This document shows, one piece after another, positions 22,288 to 31,739 of a stretch of DNA of 64,000 nt (the first letter of the stretch is position 1; each line of letters begins with the position of its first letter). The position numbers and the translations under genes were made by a program. The notes under the pieces are model-generated. The model had not been told where the DNA came from. It ran no database searches and was given only the letters and a program-made list of their open reading frames with translations. Origin of the DNA: Gammaproteobacteria bacterium HGW-Gammaproteobacteria-2 (GTDB lineage Bacteria > Pseudomonadota > Gammaproteobacteria > Xanthomonadales > Xanthomonadaceae); NCBI GenBank assembly GCA_002840015.1, contig PGZE01000008.1, positions 1-64,000 on the forward strand, in the 5' to 3' direction.

Positions 22288-23379
22288 TCACCGCACCTGC
22301 GCAAACACGGTGATCTCTTCGCGGTCGTGATACAGCTGGCGGGCACGGATGTTCAGTGCGCGGCCGGCATGTTGCTGTACCAGGTCCAGGCACAGGGTGG
22401 TCTCCAGCCAGCGCTTTTTCATCGGCAGTTTGAGGTTGAATATCGCCTGCCGGCACCAGCCGTTGGCAAACCATTCGCCCATGCGCGTGGCGACCCGTCG
22501 CGGTTGCTCAACCATGTCGCAGACCATCCAGTCCAGCGTTTTGGTCGGTTGCCAGGTGAAGCCATCGGCGCGCTGATGGGTAATCAGGCCGGTGGCCATG
22601 GCACTGTCCGCCATCGGCCCGTTGTCGATGGCACTGACCTGTATTCCGTGCCGGCTCAGCACCCAGCTCCAGCCGCCGGGTGCAGCGCCCAGATCGGCAG
22701 CGCGCATGCCCGGTCGCAGCAACTGCGCACGTTCGCCAGCGTCGAGCAGGGTACACAGGGCTTCTTCCAGCTTGAGTGCCGAGCGCGATGGCGCGTCGGC
22801 ATGGCTGCGCAGGCGCGGCACGCCCAGCGGCCAGGGCGAAGCGTCGTGCGGCCGGCTGCTGGCGAGCAAGGCATGTGTGCCGTCGAGCAAACACACGTGC
22901 AGGCGCGGCAATGAGGGGTCGTCGGTTGCCGTCAACACGCCGCGCTCGCGCAGTGGCCGGCGCAGGGCATTGGCAAAGCTGCGCGCCAGGCCCGCCAGCG
23001 GGCGGCCGTGCTCGGAATCGGCGTGTTCGACCCAAACCTCACCGAAAACGCCGCGCCCCTTGAGCGCAGCCAGCATCGGGGTGATGCGGTCGTGCGGGTC
23101 GAGGTGGCTGAGCTCGGCCACAATGCGTAGTTTCTGGCGAGCAAAAATCAGATCGCGAAACGGCAGCGCGCGATCCAGTGCGGCGCTATCGTCGCCGAGC
23201 CAAAGCACCACACCGCTCTGCCGTTCGGTGCGGGCATAGCCCGCCAGGCCCAGCGCGCCGCTGCGCTCACCCAGTTCTGCCGCCAGCTCGGGTTCGAAGC
23301 CTGGCCGGCACCAGCACAGCAGGCCGTCGAGAGGCTGATTGATGAGGGCCTGTGCAGGCCCCGGCTCAGTAGCCGCCAC
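22288..23379 (-). CDS. rlmM: 23S rRNA 2'-O-ribose C2498 methyltransferase
   Basis: 363 residues. An N-terminal THUMP-like region (about 20-160) is followed by a Rossmann methyltransferase with the SAM loop DLGAAPGGWSW and the K-D-K-E tetrad: Lys in SRSALKLEEAL, Asp in CDMVEQP, Lys in NLKLPMKKRW and Glu in REEIT. This is the RlmM/YgdE enzyme, which modifies C2498 of 23S rRNA before 50S assembly is complete. It starts with GTG inside the last codons of the deaminase gene (14-base overlap), so expression is translationally coupled to it, and it is the last gene of a four-gene overlapping unit beginning with glnS. Confidence 0.95.
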   Translation of the reverse strand: MAATEPGPAQALINQPLDGLLCWCRPGFEPELAAELGERSGALGLAGYARTERQSGVVLWLGDDSAALDRALPFRDLIFARQKLRIVAELSHLDPHDRITPMLAALKGRGVFGEVWVEHADSEHGRPLAGLARSFANALRRPLRERGVLTATDDPSLPRLHVCLLDGTHALLASSRPHDASPWPLGVPRLRSHADAPSRSALKLEEALCTLLDAGERAQLLRPGMRAADLGAAPGGWSWVLSRHGIQVSAIDNGPMADSAMATGLITHQRADGFTWQPTKTLDWMVCDMVEQPRRVATRMGEWFANGWCRQAIFNLKLPMKKRWLETTLCLDLVQQHAGRALNIRARQLYHDREEITVFAQVR

Positions 23380-23929
23380 CAGCCTGCTCGCTGTAATGCC
23401 GCAGCACCGCGCACGCGGCCTCGCGTTGAATATCGCGGTACACCTGAATATCGCGCCGCTCCAGTTCGCCGATCCAGTCAGCAGGCAGCGGGCCTTCGTC
23501 GAACTCGGTCAGCGCCATCACATCGCTTGCGCGGGCGCCGATCAGCAGCCGGTCGATGCCGGCCCAGAAGGTGGCGCCGTAACACATGCAGCACGGCTGC
23601 GCCGAAGTGGCCATGGTGATTGGACCGCCGCTGGCATTGAGGCGGAATTGCAGGCTGCGTTGCTGCGCGATCATGAACGCCATCATCTCGGCATGCGCCA
23701 CCGAGCAGGTTTCCGGAATCACCCGGTTGACGCCGATCGACAGCACCCGGCCGACGGCATCGAAGATTGCCGCACCGAACGGCCCGCCGCTGGCATTGTC
23801 TACGTTCAGGCGTGAGAGTTCGATCGCCAGCGCCACCTTGCTGGCATCGTCATCGAAATTGCGATTCAGATCGACCTGGTCGTGTACCCAGATCGGCAGG
23901 GTGAGGTGAACCTGGGCATGAAGCATCAT
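23366..23929 (-). CDS. Nucleoside/guanine deaminase family protein
   Basis: 187 residues. Zn-dependent deaminase fold with His79-Ala-Glu81 (SVAHAEMMAF) and the PCxxC motif (QPCCMC, Cys113 and Cys116). These coordinate zinc and shuttle protons in the CDA/TadA superfamily. The sequence is closer to guanine deaminase and nucleoside deaminase paralogues than to TadA, which has a shorter, more basic C-terminus. The ATG at 23929 has a clear ribosome-binding site (AGAAGGTGCA) that lies inside the preceding lipoprotein gene, whose stop it overlaps. Its position between an exported lipoprotein and rlmM gives no clear hint to the substrate. Confidence 0.85.
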   Translation of the reverse strand: MMLHAQVHLTLPIWVHDQVDLNRNFDDDASKVALAIELSRLNVDNASGGPFGAAIFDAVGRVLSIGVNRVIPETCSVAHAEMMAFMIAQQRSLQFRLNASGGPITMATSAQPCCMCYGATFWAGIDRLLIGARASDVMALTEFDEGPLPADWIGELERRDIQVYRDIQREAACAVLRHYSEQAGGGY

Positions 23930-24294
23930 TGCACCTTCTGGCTGCCACCGGTGAGCGCAGACCCTGTCGCTTCGCAACGTCCCTGATTGCAACTGCACGC
24001 GCTGATTTCACGGAAGCCGCACACCGCCATCTTGCCTTCGCGTGCGCAGTCGGCGCGCACCTGCTCGGGGTAGGTCGGGCTGTTCGTGTTGACGCAGGCC
24101 GGGTAATAGCCGCAGCAATTGCCGACGTTCTTGACCGCGCAATCACTGTCGGCCTGACAACGGTAATCGACGATGCCGGCTGGTACGTTAGCGGTTGTCG
24201 TGACCTCGCCGTTGCCAGCGGGCGTCGTACACGCGCTCAATGCAAGCGCCAGCAACAGGGCCGTGGATGGCAGCAGGGCGTGCCAGCGGTTCAT
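23926..24294 (-). CDS. Small cysteine-rich lipoprotein of unknown role
   Basis: 122 residues, starting with an ATG that overlaps the glnS stop. It has a lipoprotein signal with lipobox LSAC (Cys22 as lipid anchor), and residue +2 is Thr, which favours outer-membrane sorting. The mature part has ten further cysteines in about 90 residues, including CxxxxDC, a CC pair and a CSC triplet ([29 protein letters not shown]). This implies a compact disulfide-knotted domain of the eight-cysteine-cluster kind seen in other proteobacterial lipoproteins. I do not recognise a function. Its overlap with glnS and the deaminase on both sides means it is produced from the same mRNA as a tRNA synthetase, an unusual partner. 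Confidence 0.8.
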   Translation of the reverse strand: MNRWHALLPSTALLLALALSACTTPAGNGEVTTTANVPAGIVDYRCQADSDCAVKNVGNCCGYYPACVNTNSPTYPEQVRADCAREGKMAVCGFREISACSCNQGRCEATGSALTGGSQKVQ

Positions 24295-26036
24295 TTGCCG
24301 GCCGCCTGCTTGGCCCACACATCGCGCAGGGTCACGCTGCGGTTGAACACCGGTGCCGCTGCGCTGTGATCGCGGCGATCGGCGACAAAATAACCCACGC
24401 GCTCGAACTGCAACGATTGCTCCGGCGCCGTCTGTGCCGCCGCCGGTTCAATCCAGGCGGTGACGACCTGGCGCGAATCGGGGTTGAGGTAGTCGCGGTA
24501 GGTGCGGCCATCGCTGTCGTCGTCCGGGTCGGCGGTGGTGAACAGGCGGTCGTACAGGCGCACTTCGGCGGCGAGCGCATGACGCGCGCTGACCCAATGG
24601 ATGGTGCCCTTGACCTTGCGCTCCGCGCCGGCGTTGCCCGGGCGCGATTCCGGATCGAGGCTGCAATGCAGCGTGCGCACCTGATCGCCGTCGAGCACCA
24701 CCTCATCGCAGCGGACGATGCCGACTCCGCGCAGACGCACTTCGGTGCCGGGCATCAAACGATGGAAGCCCTTCACCGGCTCGCGCATGAAATCGTCCTG
24801 CTCGATCCACAGCTCGCGCGAAAACGGCACCTCACGGTTGCCCAGACTGGCGTCCTTGGGATGGTTCGCAAAGCTCAGCATCGCCTCGTGATCGGCGGCA
24901 AGGTTGGTGATCACCAGCTTGAGCGGATTGAGCACCGCCAGACGGCGCGGCGCGCGGCTGTCGAGGTCCTCGCGCAGGCAGGCTTCGAGCAGCGAAAAAT
25001 CGGTGACCGAGTTCTGTTTGCTGATACCGATGCGATCGCAGAGCAGGCGCAGCGCGCCCGGGGTGTAACCGCGCCGGCGCAAGCCCTGCAAGGTGGGCAT
25101 GCGCGGGTCGTCCCAGCCGTCCACCAGGCCTTCCTTGACCAGCGCCATCAGCTTGCGCTTGCTCATCACCGTGTAGTTGATGTTCAGGCGCGAGAACTCG
25201 ATCTGGCGCGGCTTGGCCGCTTCCAGGGGCAGGCCTTGGGCGGTGAGCGGCGCCAACAGTTCGGGATGGCGCACCAGATCCACCTTGTCCACGCACCAGT
25301 CGTACAGCGGGCGGTGATCCTCGAACTCCAGCGTACACAGCGAATGGGTGATGCCTTCGATCGCGTCGGACAGCGCATGCGCCAGGTCGTACATCGGATA
25401 GATGCACCATGCATCGCCGGTGTTCTGGTGGGTGGCGCGTTTGATGCGGTACAGCGCCGGGTCGCGCAGGTTGATGTTGCCGCTGGCCATGTCGATTTTC
25501 GCGCGCAGGGTGCGTGCGCCATCGGCAAACTCGCCCGCGCGCATGCGCCGGAACAGGTCGAGATTTTCCGCGACGCTGCGCTCGCGGTTAGGCGAATTGC
25601 GGCCAGGCTCGGTGAGGGTGCCGCGATATTCGCGCACCTGTTCGGCTGATAGATCGCAAACGTAGGCATCGCCCTGTGCGATCAGTTTTTCCGCCGCCAG
25701 ATAAAACACCTCGAAATAATCCGAGGCATGGCGCAGTTCGTGCCATTCATAGCCCAGCCAATGCACGTCTTCCTTTATCGCCGCGACGTATTCGGGATCT
25801 TCCTTTGCCGGGTTGGTATCGTCAAAGCGCAGATTGCAGTCGCCGCCGAACTCGGCGGCCACGCCAAAGCTCAGGCAGATCGCCTTGGTGTGGCCCAGAT
25901 GCAGATAGCCATTGGGCTCCGGTGGAAAGCGGGTGCGGATCGCCGTGTGCTTGCCGCTGACAAGGTCATCGCGCACGATCTGGCGGATGAAGTCATTGCG
26001 GGTCGGTTCGCTGGGCGGCGGGCTGGGTTCGGACAT
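24291..26036 (-). CDS. glnS: Glutaminyl-tRNA synthetase
   Basis: 581 residues from the ATG at 26036 ([10 protein letters not shown]). Class I synthetase with HIGH motif [15 protein letters not shown] (38-52) and KMSKS variant VMSKRKL, followed by the two C-terminal beta-barrel anticodon-binding domains. It attaches glutamine to tRNA-Gln. The length matches bacterial GlnRS (about 550-580). The longer reading from 26123 runs into the promoter region shared with the divergent TonB receptor and is rejected. First gene of the glnS / Cys-rich lipoprotein / deaminase / rlmM chain in which every junction overlaps. Confidence 0.97.
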   Translation of the reverse strand: MSEPSPPPSEPTRNDFIRQIVRDDLVSGKHTAIRTRFPPEPNGYLHLGHTKAICLSFGVAAEFGGDCNLRFDDTNPAKEDPEYVAAIKEDVHWLGYEWHELRHASDYFEVFYLAAEKLIAQGDAYVCDLSAEQVREYRGTLTEPGRNSPNRERSVAENLDLFRRMRAGEFADGARTLRAKIDMASGNINLRDPALYRIKRATHQNTGDAWCIYPMYDLAHALSDAIEGITHSLCTLEFEDHRPLYDWCVDKVDLVRHPELLAPLTAQGLPLEAAKPRQIEFSRLNINYTVMSKRKLMALVKEGLVDGWDDPRMPTLQGLRRRGYTPGALRLLCDRIGISKQNSVTDFSLLEACLREDLDSRAPRRLAVLNPLKLVITNLAADHEAMLSFANHPKDASLGNREVPFSRELWIEQDDFMREPVKGFHRLMPGTEVRLRGVGIVRCDEVVLDGDQVRTLHCSLDPESRPGNAGAERKVKGTIHWVSARHALAAEVRLYDRLFTTADPDDDSDGRTYRDYLNPDSRQVVTAWIEPAAAQTAPEQSLQFERVGYFVADRRDHSAAAPVFNRSVTLRDVWAKQAAGK

Positions 26037-26111
26037 GGCTGCGTAGGGAGTGGGAAACCGCCCATGGTAACAGGGCATGCAGGTGCCGGTTGGCCTGTGT
26101 ACTATTTCGCC

Positions 26112-28145
26112 ATGCTCGATCATGCCCTGCTCGCCGCTGCGCTATCCGTCGACGCTCGCGTGCTTGATGCGCTCACCGTTACTGCACGCCGGCCGCAGCC
26201 CCTGGTCACGCAGGTGGAGGCGTTGAGTGTGCTCGACGCTGACGCCATTGCCGGTGTTGCCGCCACGCATGCCAATGAACTGCTGGCACGGGTGCCAGGT
26301 GCGTGGATCAGTCGTGGCAGCGGCCAGGAGCAACTGGTGGCGATCCGCTCGCCGGTGCTGACCGGTGCCGGTGCCTGCGGCGCATTCCTGATGCTCGATG
26401 ATGGCGTGCCGATCCGGCCGGCTGGCTGGTGCAATGTCAATCAGTTGTTTGAACTGAATACCGAGCAGGCCGGTGCAGTGGAAGTGCTGCGCGGGCCGGG
26501 TGCGGCGGTACATGGTTCCAATGCCCTGCATGGGGTGATCAACGTGCGCCCACGCGCGCCCGGTGACAGCCCGGCGCAGGCATGGACATTGGAATTGGGG
26601 CCAAATCGCTATCATCGCTCGCAGGGCACCATCACCGGGGGGCTGACGAGCTCGCCGTGGCGGATCGATGCCTATGGTGTGAGTAGCGGAAGTTTTCGCG
26701 ACCAGGAGGGCTTCGATCAACAAAAGCTGCGCCTGCAATGGCAGCAGCCCGACGGCTTTGGCGCACCGCGTCTGCAACTGGCACTGAGCAATTTGAATCA
26801 GGAGACCGCCGGCTTTGTTACTGGCCGCAATGCCTTCCGTGATGCCAGACGGCGCAGCAATGAAAACCCGGAGGCATTCCGTGACGCCACCAGTGTGCAG
26901 GCGCAGGGGCATTGGCAGTGGGCGCTTGGTACGCGGCACAGCTTGAGCTGGGTGCCGTATGCGCGCTATCAGCGCATGGATTTTCTGCAGCACTTCAGCC
27001 CCGGCAAACCGCGTGAGCTGTCCGATACCCAAAGCGCGGGTTCGCAACTATTGTGGCGGCGGCAGGGCGGGCTGGATGTGCAGGCGGGTGTCGATCTGGA
27101 ATGGACGCGGGGTGATCTGCTGGAGCGCCAGGATTCGTCGGTGATTGGCAGCGCAGCACTGCAGGCGATCCGACCCCTTGGGCGGCATTACGATTATCGC
27201 GTCGATTCGTTCAACAGCGCGCTGTTCGCACAGGTGCAGGCGCATGTTGGCCGGCTTGAACTGAATCTGGGCGCGCGACTGGAGCGTTTGCGCTACCGCT
27301 ACGACAACCGTGCCAGCGACGGCAACCTGCGCGAGGACGGCACCGCCTGCGGTTTTGGCGGGTGTTTGTTCAACCGGCCTGGCGACCGCCGCGATGTCTT
27401 TAATGATGCCAGTGCGCAGCTGGGTTTGCGCCTGCCGTTGAGCACTACCACCGCGCTGGTGGCGCGTTATGCACGGGCCTTTCGCATGCCGCAGACAAGT
27501 GAGTTGTATCGTTTGCAGCGCGGCCAGGACGTGGCTGATCTGGAAGCGGAAACCCTGCGCGGCCCGGAGCTGGGGCTGCGCCATGCCACTGGCAACGTGC
27601 AAATGGACATCGACGCCTACAGTTATCACAAGCACCATGTCATTGGCCGTGATGCCGATGGCTTCAATTTTTCCGACGGCACCACCCGTCATCGCGGCAT
27701 CGATGCGCAGGGCCGCTGGCGGTTTCGTCCGGGCTGGTGGGTACAGGGCAATGCGGCCTATGCCCGCCATCAGTATGCGTTTGATCGCGATATCGCAGGT
27801 GGCGAACGCATCCGCGCTGGCAATGCGGTGGACAGCGCGCCGCGCTGGCTGGCCGCTGCCCGGCTTGGCCACGAGCAGCCCATGTTTGGGCGTTTCGAAC
27901 TGGAGTGGGTGCATGTGGGTGCCTACTGGCTCGATGCGGCCAACAGCGAACGCTATCGCGGCCATGATTTATGGCATTTGCGCTGGCAACGCCCGTTGTC
28001 GGCGTCCTGGCATGGGGCACTGCGCTTGATGAATCTCACGGATCGCCGCTATGCCGAGCGAGCGGATCTGGCCTTTGGCAGTTTTCGCTATTTCCCCGGC
28101 GCCGGGCGTTCGTTGTTTTTGGAAATAGCCTATCGCCGCGATTGA
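26112..28145 (+). CDS. TonB-dependent outer-membrane receptor
   Basis: 677 residues from the ATG at 26112; the longer reading is antisense to glnS and is rejected. The N-terminal TonB-box-like segment (DALTVTARR) and a plug domain (about 25-150, with [19 protein letters not shown]) are followed by a 22-strand-type barrel. The last residues ([12 protein letters not shown]) resemble an outer-membrane beta-signal, though without the usual terminal Phe. The signal peptide is short and poor (LLAAALSV). An internal CGFGGC pair suggests a disulfide in an extracellular loop. The family takes up siderophores, cobalamin, nickel or saccharides using TonB energy; the substrate cannot be assigned. It is divergent from glnS with only 75 bases between starts. 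Confidence 0.88.
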   Translation: MLDHALLAAALSVDARVLDALTVTARRPQPLVTQVEALSVLDADAIAGVAATHANELLARVPGAWISRGSGQEQLVAIRSPVLTGAGACGAFLMLDDGVPIRPAGWCNVNQLFELNTEQAGAVEVLRGPGAAVHGSNALHGVINVRPRAPGDSPAQAWTLELGPNRYHRSQGTITGGLTSSPWRIDAYGVSSGSFRDQEGFDQQKLRLQWQQPDGFGAPRLQLALSNLNQETAGFVTGRNAFRDARRRSNENPEAFRDATSVQAQGHWQWALGTRHSLSWVPYARYQRMDFLQHFSPGKPRELSDTQSAGSQLLWRRQGGLDVQAGVDLEWTRGDLLERQDSSVIGSAALQAIRPLGRHYDYRVDSFNSALFAQVQAHVGRLELNLGARLERLRYRYDNRASDGNLREDGTACGFGGCLFNRPGDRRDVFNDASAQLGLRLPLSTTTALVARYARAFRMPQTSELYRLQRGQDVADLEAETLRGPELGLRHATGNVQMDIDAYSYHKHHVIGRDADGFNFSDGTTRHRGIDAQGRWRFRPGWWVQGNAAYARHQYAFDRDIAGGERIRAGNAVDSAPRWLAAARLGHEQPMFGRFELEWVHVGAYWLDAANSERYRGHDLWHLRWQRPLSASWHGALRLMNLTDRRYAERADLAFGSFRYFPGAGRSLFLEIAYRRD

Positions 28146-28204
28146 TGCACTGCTGCGACAACCATGCGCTATGCTCGGTGCGATACGGCGGCGTGGGAGG
28201 CGTT

Positions 28205-28492
28205 ATGCGTGTGGTTTACGAGGCAGAAAACGTGATCGACGCCCATCTGGTGAAAACCCTGCTGGAGAACGTGGGCATACCGGCATGGGTGCGCGGCGAG
28301 TTTCTCACCGGTGGCATCGGCGAGTTGCCGGCGCAAGGGTTGGTGGCGGTGTCGGTGCCCGATTCGGCTGAGGCTGATGCCCGCGCAGAACTCGCAGCGT
28401 GGCAGGCGGGGCGCGATGCATTGATCAGCGCATCGGGCGATGCGCAAACCGGGCTTGATGAAGACGACGCCACGGCGTACACGCCAGCGTAA
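28205..28492 (+). CDS. DUF2007-type small cytoplasmic protein
   Basis: 95 residues. The N-terminal 70 residues match the DUF2007 (putative signal-transducing) pattern: VYEAENVIDAHLVKTLLEN, then a short strand, then LVAVSVPDSAEADARA. The C-terminal 20 residues are acidic and probably disordered. A start at 28205 with GGGAGG upstream is convincing. DUF2007 folds like an ACT/ferredoxin-type beta-alpha unit; its role is not known. It stands 59 bases after the TonB receptor and may be co-transcribed. Confidence 0.85.
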   Translation: MRVVYEAENVIDAHLVKTLLENVGIPAWVRGEFLTGGIGELPAQGLVAVSVPDSAEADARAELAAWQAGRDALISASGDAQTGLDEDDATAYTPA

Positions 28493-28540
28493 GATTTCCC
28501 GGTAGCGCCGGGGCTTGCACAAGCGCGTAAAGCACATTGG

Positions 28541-28665
28541 GGCCGCAAAACACGCAAAAGAAAGCCCAAGTCTTGATTCGCTTTCTTTGCGGCTTTCGCG
28601 TCCTTTGCGGAATCCGCTCCTGGTTTTGCGTTGTTGCTCTGGCTTTTCCGGGCGCCGAGTTCCGG
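28541..28665. repeat. Dispersed intergenic repeat, copy B (inverted)
   Basis: Reverse complement of copy A (14837-15000) over about 125 bases: CTTTCTTTGCGGCTTTCGCG, CCTTTGCGGAATCCGCTCCT, TTGTTGCTCTGGCTTTTCCG. The terminal AGTCCCG units have decayed to GGCGCCGAGTTCC. It lies between the DUF2007 gene and the DISM-GGDEF gene and extends the open frame upstream of the latter, which should not be taken as coding. Confidence 0.82.
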
Positions 28666-28779
28666 TTGGCTGATTCCGCAGCGGACGTTCTCGGTATAGC
28701 ATGGCTGCACAGGGGAGTAATCAGGATCACCGTGGCGCATGTTGCAACGGTGGTATCTGGTGTGATCAGGGCTTGGCCG

Positions 28780-31050
28780 ATGACACAATGGTGTAAAACA
28801 TGGATTGTTGCAACGAGCATGCTGCTCAATTTGCTGTTGGTGCCGCACGCGGTTGCCAGCGAAGGCGTAGTGTTGGATGTCGGGGTGATTGCCTCCGATC
28901 AGCCCTACACTGCACGACAGGTGTTGCGTGGCGATGCCGGTGCGTGGCAGGCGCGCGATGTCAGTCGGCTGCATTTTTCTGGTAGCCCAACCACGACTTA
29001 CTGGCTGCGCATCAAGGCGTCGTTGCCAGAGTCGCCGGATGATCGCTGGGTGCTGTGGTTCGATCGGGTAACGCTGACCGATTTGAGCCTGATGCTGCGC
29101 GACGGTAATGGCGATTTCACCGAGGTGACGCGGCAGTTTTTCCGGCCAGCACCCGATGATCCGGCGTTTTCATCGGGGCTTCGATTTCCGCTGCGCGCCT
29201 ATGGTTCACAATCGTTGGAATTGTTGCTGCAGGTGCGCACCAATGTTGCGGTCAATCTGCGGCCAATGTTGTTGACTGAAGAGGAATACCGGCGCAAGGA
29301 TCGCGATAGCGTCATCCTGCTGTCGGCGATGTATGCCGGCTTGCTGGTGCTGGCGATGACCGGGCTGGCAATGTTCATTGCGTTGCGTGACCGTATCCAC
29401 GGCGCCTACGTCGGGTTCACGGCGACATCTTTTTTTCTGTTGCTGGCAGTCAATGGCCATGCCTATTCATTGCCGGTGCTTGATGTGTTGGCCTATTGGC
29501 GTGAGCTGGGCATTCTGGCGCTGGTCAATTTGCTGACGGCATTTACGGTGATGCTGGCGCGCGCGTTTGCCAATGCCGGCCGTGATTCGCCGCGCAGCGA
29601 TACGGTGATGCTATGGAGTGCGCGATTGATGCTCGCGCTGGCTTTGCTTTGTGTACTCAACCTGCGTGTTTTTTTGCCGCAATTGCAGATCGCCTCAATG
29701 GCGTTGTGGACCTTGTCCGGGTTGCTGGTGATTACTGCCGCAGTGCAGGCATTGCGCCGACGCCGTCCGTTGGCACGGCCGATGCTTTTCATCTGGTTGA
29801 TGGTCTATCTGAGCACTCTGGTGCGCGGCCTGATTCCACTAGGCTGGATGCCGCAAAACAGCGTAACGATGTATGCCTTTCAGGCTGGCCTGGCATTTGC
29901 GGCGTTTTTGCTGTCGTTGGCGATGGCCGATCAGGTAATGGAGTTCCGCAAGCAACGTGACCGTGCCCGCCTGGCAATGGAGCAGACCGACGCCAGCCTG
30001 CAATCGGAAAAAGTGCGGCGGCGGTTGCTGGAATCACTGCAAAGCGGCCTGCGTGCAGCGCCAACCAAAGACCTGGCCTGGATTGCGCTGCGTCGCATGC
30101 TGGATGCGGTCAACCAGGTGGTACCGCAACGGCGGTCGGCGGTCGCCGTGTTCGGTTATCAGGGAGGCGATCACTTGATCGCTGAACCGGTTGCTGCGAC
30201 GGAGCACTTCGAACACTTGCTCAGCGCGCGTGGCGGTGCGATGAAAGGTTTGTGTCGCACCAACAAACCAGTGCAATTGCGGCTTGAAGATCCGTCTGAG
30301 GATGATGAAGAGGGCAGGCGCAGTGAGCATGCCGAGTCGGCATACGCGATCATACCGCTGCCGATGCCCCGGCCTGCCTGGGGCGTTTTGTTGATCGAGC
30401 GTGCGGCATGGGAGGCATTTTCACCGTCGGAATTGCGCGAAGCCAGCGAGTTCAGTGCCATCGCCATGCAGGCGGCGGATGATGCGCGTGCAGCGCAGGA
30501 GTTGGCTGCCAAAACCGAGCGTGACCCGCTCACCGGCGTGCTCAACCGGCAGGCCGTCGCCACCATCATGACGCGTGAGCTGGAAAGCGCACAGGCGCGG
30601 CGCACTTCGCTGGCTTTGCTGGTGTTGGGGGTCGATCGTTTGACGCAATTGTCCCAACGTTACGGCCATGCCGTGGCTGATGACTGCCAGTGCGCAGTGG
30701 CCGAATTGCTGCGGCAATCGTTGACGGTCGGCGATTGTGTGGGACGTCTCAATAGCGAGGATTTCGTGCTGGTGCTGCCCGGTAAGACGCTGGAGCAGGC
30801 GCACGCTGTTGCCGACAAACTGCGGCTCGGCGCCTCGGACATTCGCGTGCCCAGCCCGCTTGGGTTGTGCCAATTCACTATCAGCGTTGGCGGCACCGTG
30901 CGCGCCTCAGCAGAAAACAAATTGGCAACCTTGCTTGATCGCGCCAGCAAGGCATTGATTGCTGCGCGCCATCGCGGCAACAATCAGACCCACATGATTG
31001 CGGTGGACACCAGCAGTGCGGGCGATCCCGATGCGCGGCTGTACTTCTGA
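28780..31050 (+). CDS. 7TM-DISM sensor with degenerate GGDEF domain
   Basis: 756 residues from the ATG at 28780 ([10 protein letters not shown]). Signal peptide ([13 protein letters not shown]), a periplasmic 7TMR-DISM extracellular-2 type beta-sandwich (about 30-185), seven membrane helices (about 200-400), a coiled-coil linker, a GAF-like region (about 450-560), and a C-terminal GGDEF-fold domain (about 585-745). In the GGDEF domain the signature reads NSEDF in place of GGDEF, so cyclase activity is probably lost and it may bind GTP or act by contact. The expected role is to sense a periplasmic ligand and influence c-di-GMP signalling. Its stop codon overlaps the msrA start (TGATG). The upstream extension of the frame is repeat-derived. 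Confidence 0.88.
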   Translation: MTQWCKTWIVATSMLLNLLLVPHAVASEGVVLDVGVIASDQPYTARQVLRGDAGAWQARDVSRLHFSGSPTTTYWLRIKASLPESPDDRWVLWFDRVTLTDLSLMLRDGNGDFTEVTRQFFRPAPDDPAFSSGLRFPLRAYGSQSLELLLQVRTNVAVNLRPMLLTEEEYRRKDRDSVILLSAMYAGLLVLAMTGLAMFIALRDRIHGAYVGFTATSFFLLLAVNGHAYSLPVLDVLAYWRELGILALVNLLTAFTVMLARAFANAGRDSPRSDTVMLWSARLMLALALLCVLNLRVFLPQLQIASMALWTLSGLLVITAAVQALRRRRPLARPMLFIWLMVYLSTLVRGLIPLGWMPQNSVTMYAFQAGLAFAAFLLSLAMADQVMEFRKQRDRARLAMEQTDASLQSEKVRRRLLESLQSGLRAAPTKDLAWIALRRMLDAVNQVVPQRRSAVAVFGYQGGDHLIAEPVAATEHFEHLLSARGGAMKGLCRTNKPVQLRLEDPSEDDEEGRRSEHAESAYAIIPLPMPRPAWGVLLIERAAWEAFSPSELREASEFSAIAMQAADDARAAQELAAKTERDPLTGVLNRQAVATIMTRELESAQARRTSLALLVLGVDRLTQLSQRYGHAVADDCQCAVAELLRQSLTVGDCVGRLNSEDFVLVLPGKTLEQAHAVADKLRLGASDIRVPSPLGLCQFTISVGGTVRASAENKLATLLDRASKALIAARHRGNNQTHMIAVDTSSAGDPDARLYF

Positions 31051-31664
31051 TGGAAATCACTGACCGGCATCATGTGCATGGCCGATCATTGCGCGGGCCG
31101 TTTCCGGGCCAGGCCGAGGTGTTGTTTGGCATGGGCTGTTTCTGGGGTGCCGAGCGGCTGTTCTGGTCGCTGCCGGGGGTTTTTTCCACGGCGGTTGGCT
31201 ATGCCGGCGGTGCGATCGCAAACCCGAGCTATCGCGAGGTATGTTCGGGCCGGACTGGCCATGCCGAAGTGGTGCGGGTGCTGTTTGATCCGGCGCAGAT
31301 CGCATTCACCGAGTTGCTGCGCCGGTTCTGGGAAGGCCACGATCCGACTCAGGGTATGCGTCAGGGCAATGACGTGGGCAGCCAGTACCGCTCACTGCTC
31401 GCCTGCGCCGATGCCTCGCACCAGCAGTTCGCGCTCGCCAGCCGCGATGCCTACCAGCAACGGCTGCATGCTGGTGGCCTGGGAACCATCAGCACCGAGT
31501 TGCTGTTTCCGCTACCACCGTTTTATTTTGCCGAACACGAGCACCAGCAATACCTGTCCAAAAACCCGCAGGGATACTGCGGCTTGGGTGGCACCGGGAT
31601 TGGTTGCGGCCAGGACGTGTCAGTGTGGGAGCGCGCCTGCGCGCGAAGCAGTTCGCCCGATTGA
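31050..31664 (+). CDS. msrA: Peptide methionine-S-sulfoxide reductase
   Basis: 204 residues. Reduces the S-epimer of methionine sulfoxide in proteins using thioredoxin. Catalytic motif GCFWGAE with nucleophile Cys30; the resolving Cys region is [13 protein letters not shown] near residue 185. Starts one base into the stop of the DISM-GGDEF gene. The family normally ends soon after the resolving Cys, but here the frame continues through a REP element, so that residues 192-204 ([13 protein letters not shown]) are encoded by its left arm. The enzyme is probably still active. Cytoplasmic. Confidence 0.95.
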   Translation: MEITDRHHVHGRSLRGPFPGQAEVLFGMGCFWGAERLFWSLPGVFSTAVGYAGGAIANPSYREVCSGRTGHAEVVRVLFDPAQIAFTELLRRFWEGHDPTQGMRQGNDVGSQYRSLLACADASHQQFALASRDAYQQRLHAGGLGTISTELLFPLPPFYFAEHEHQQYLSKNPQGYCGLGGTGIGCGQDVSVWERACARSSSPD

Positions 31665-31689
31665 TTCGCTGGCAGGCCAGCTCCCACAA
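31624..31689. repeat. REP-type palindrome (copy 2), overlapping the msrA 3' end
   Basis: TGTGGGAGCGCGCCTGCGCG followed by CGAAGC and, after a 20-base loop region, TTCGCTGGCAGGCCAGCTCC and CACAA. The left arm provides the last 13 codons and the stop of msrA, and the right arm is intergenic. Confidence 0.82.
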
Positions 31690-31739
31690 GAGCTATGGTC
31701 AACAGGCCAGTCCCTGCAAGCGTTTCATTGAACCAGGCA

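Noticed and set aside
25728-26111. 128-codon N-terminal extension of the first TonB receptor
   Set aside because: It is antisense to the start of glnS and has no signal or plug features.
28537-28779. 81-codon N-terminal extension of the DISM-GGDEF protein
   Set aside because: The extension is translated from a dispersed repeat; the signal peptide begins only after the ATG at 28780.
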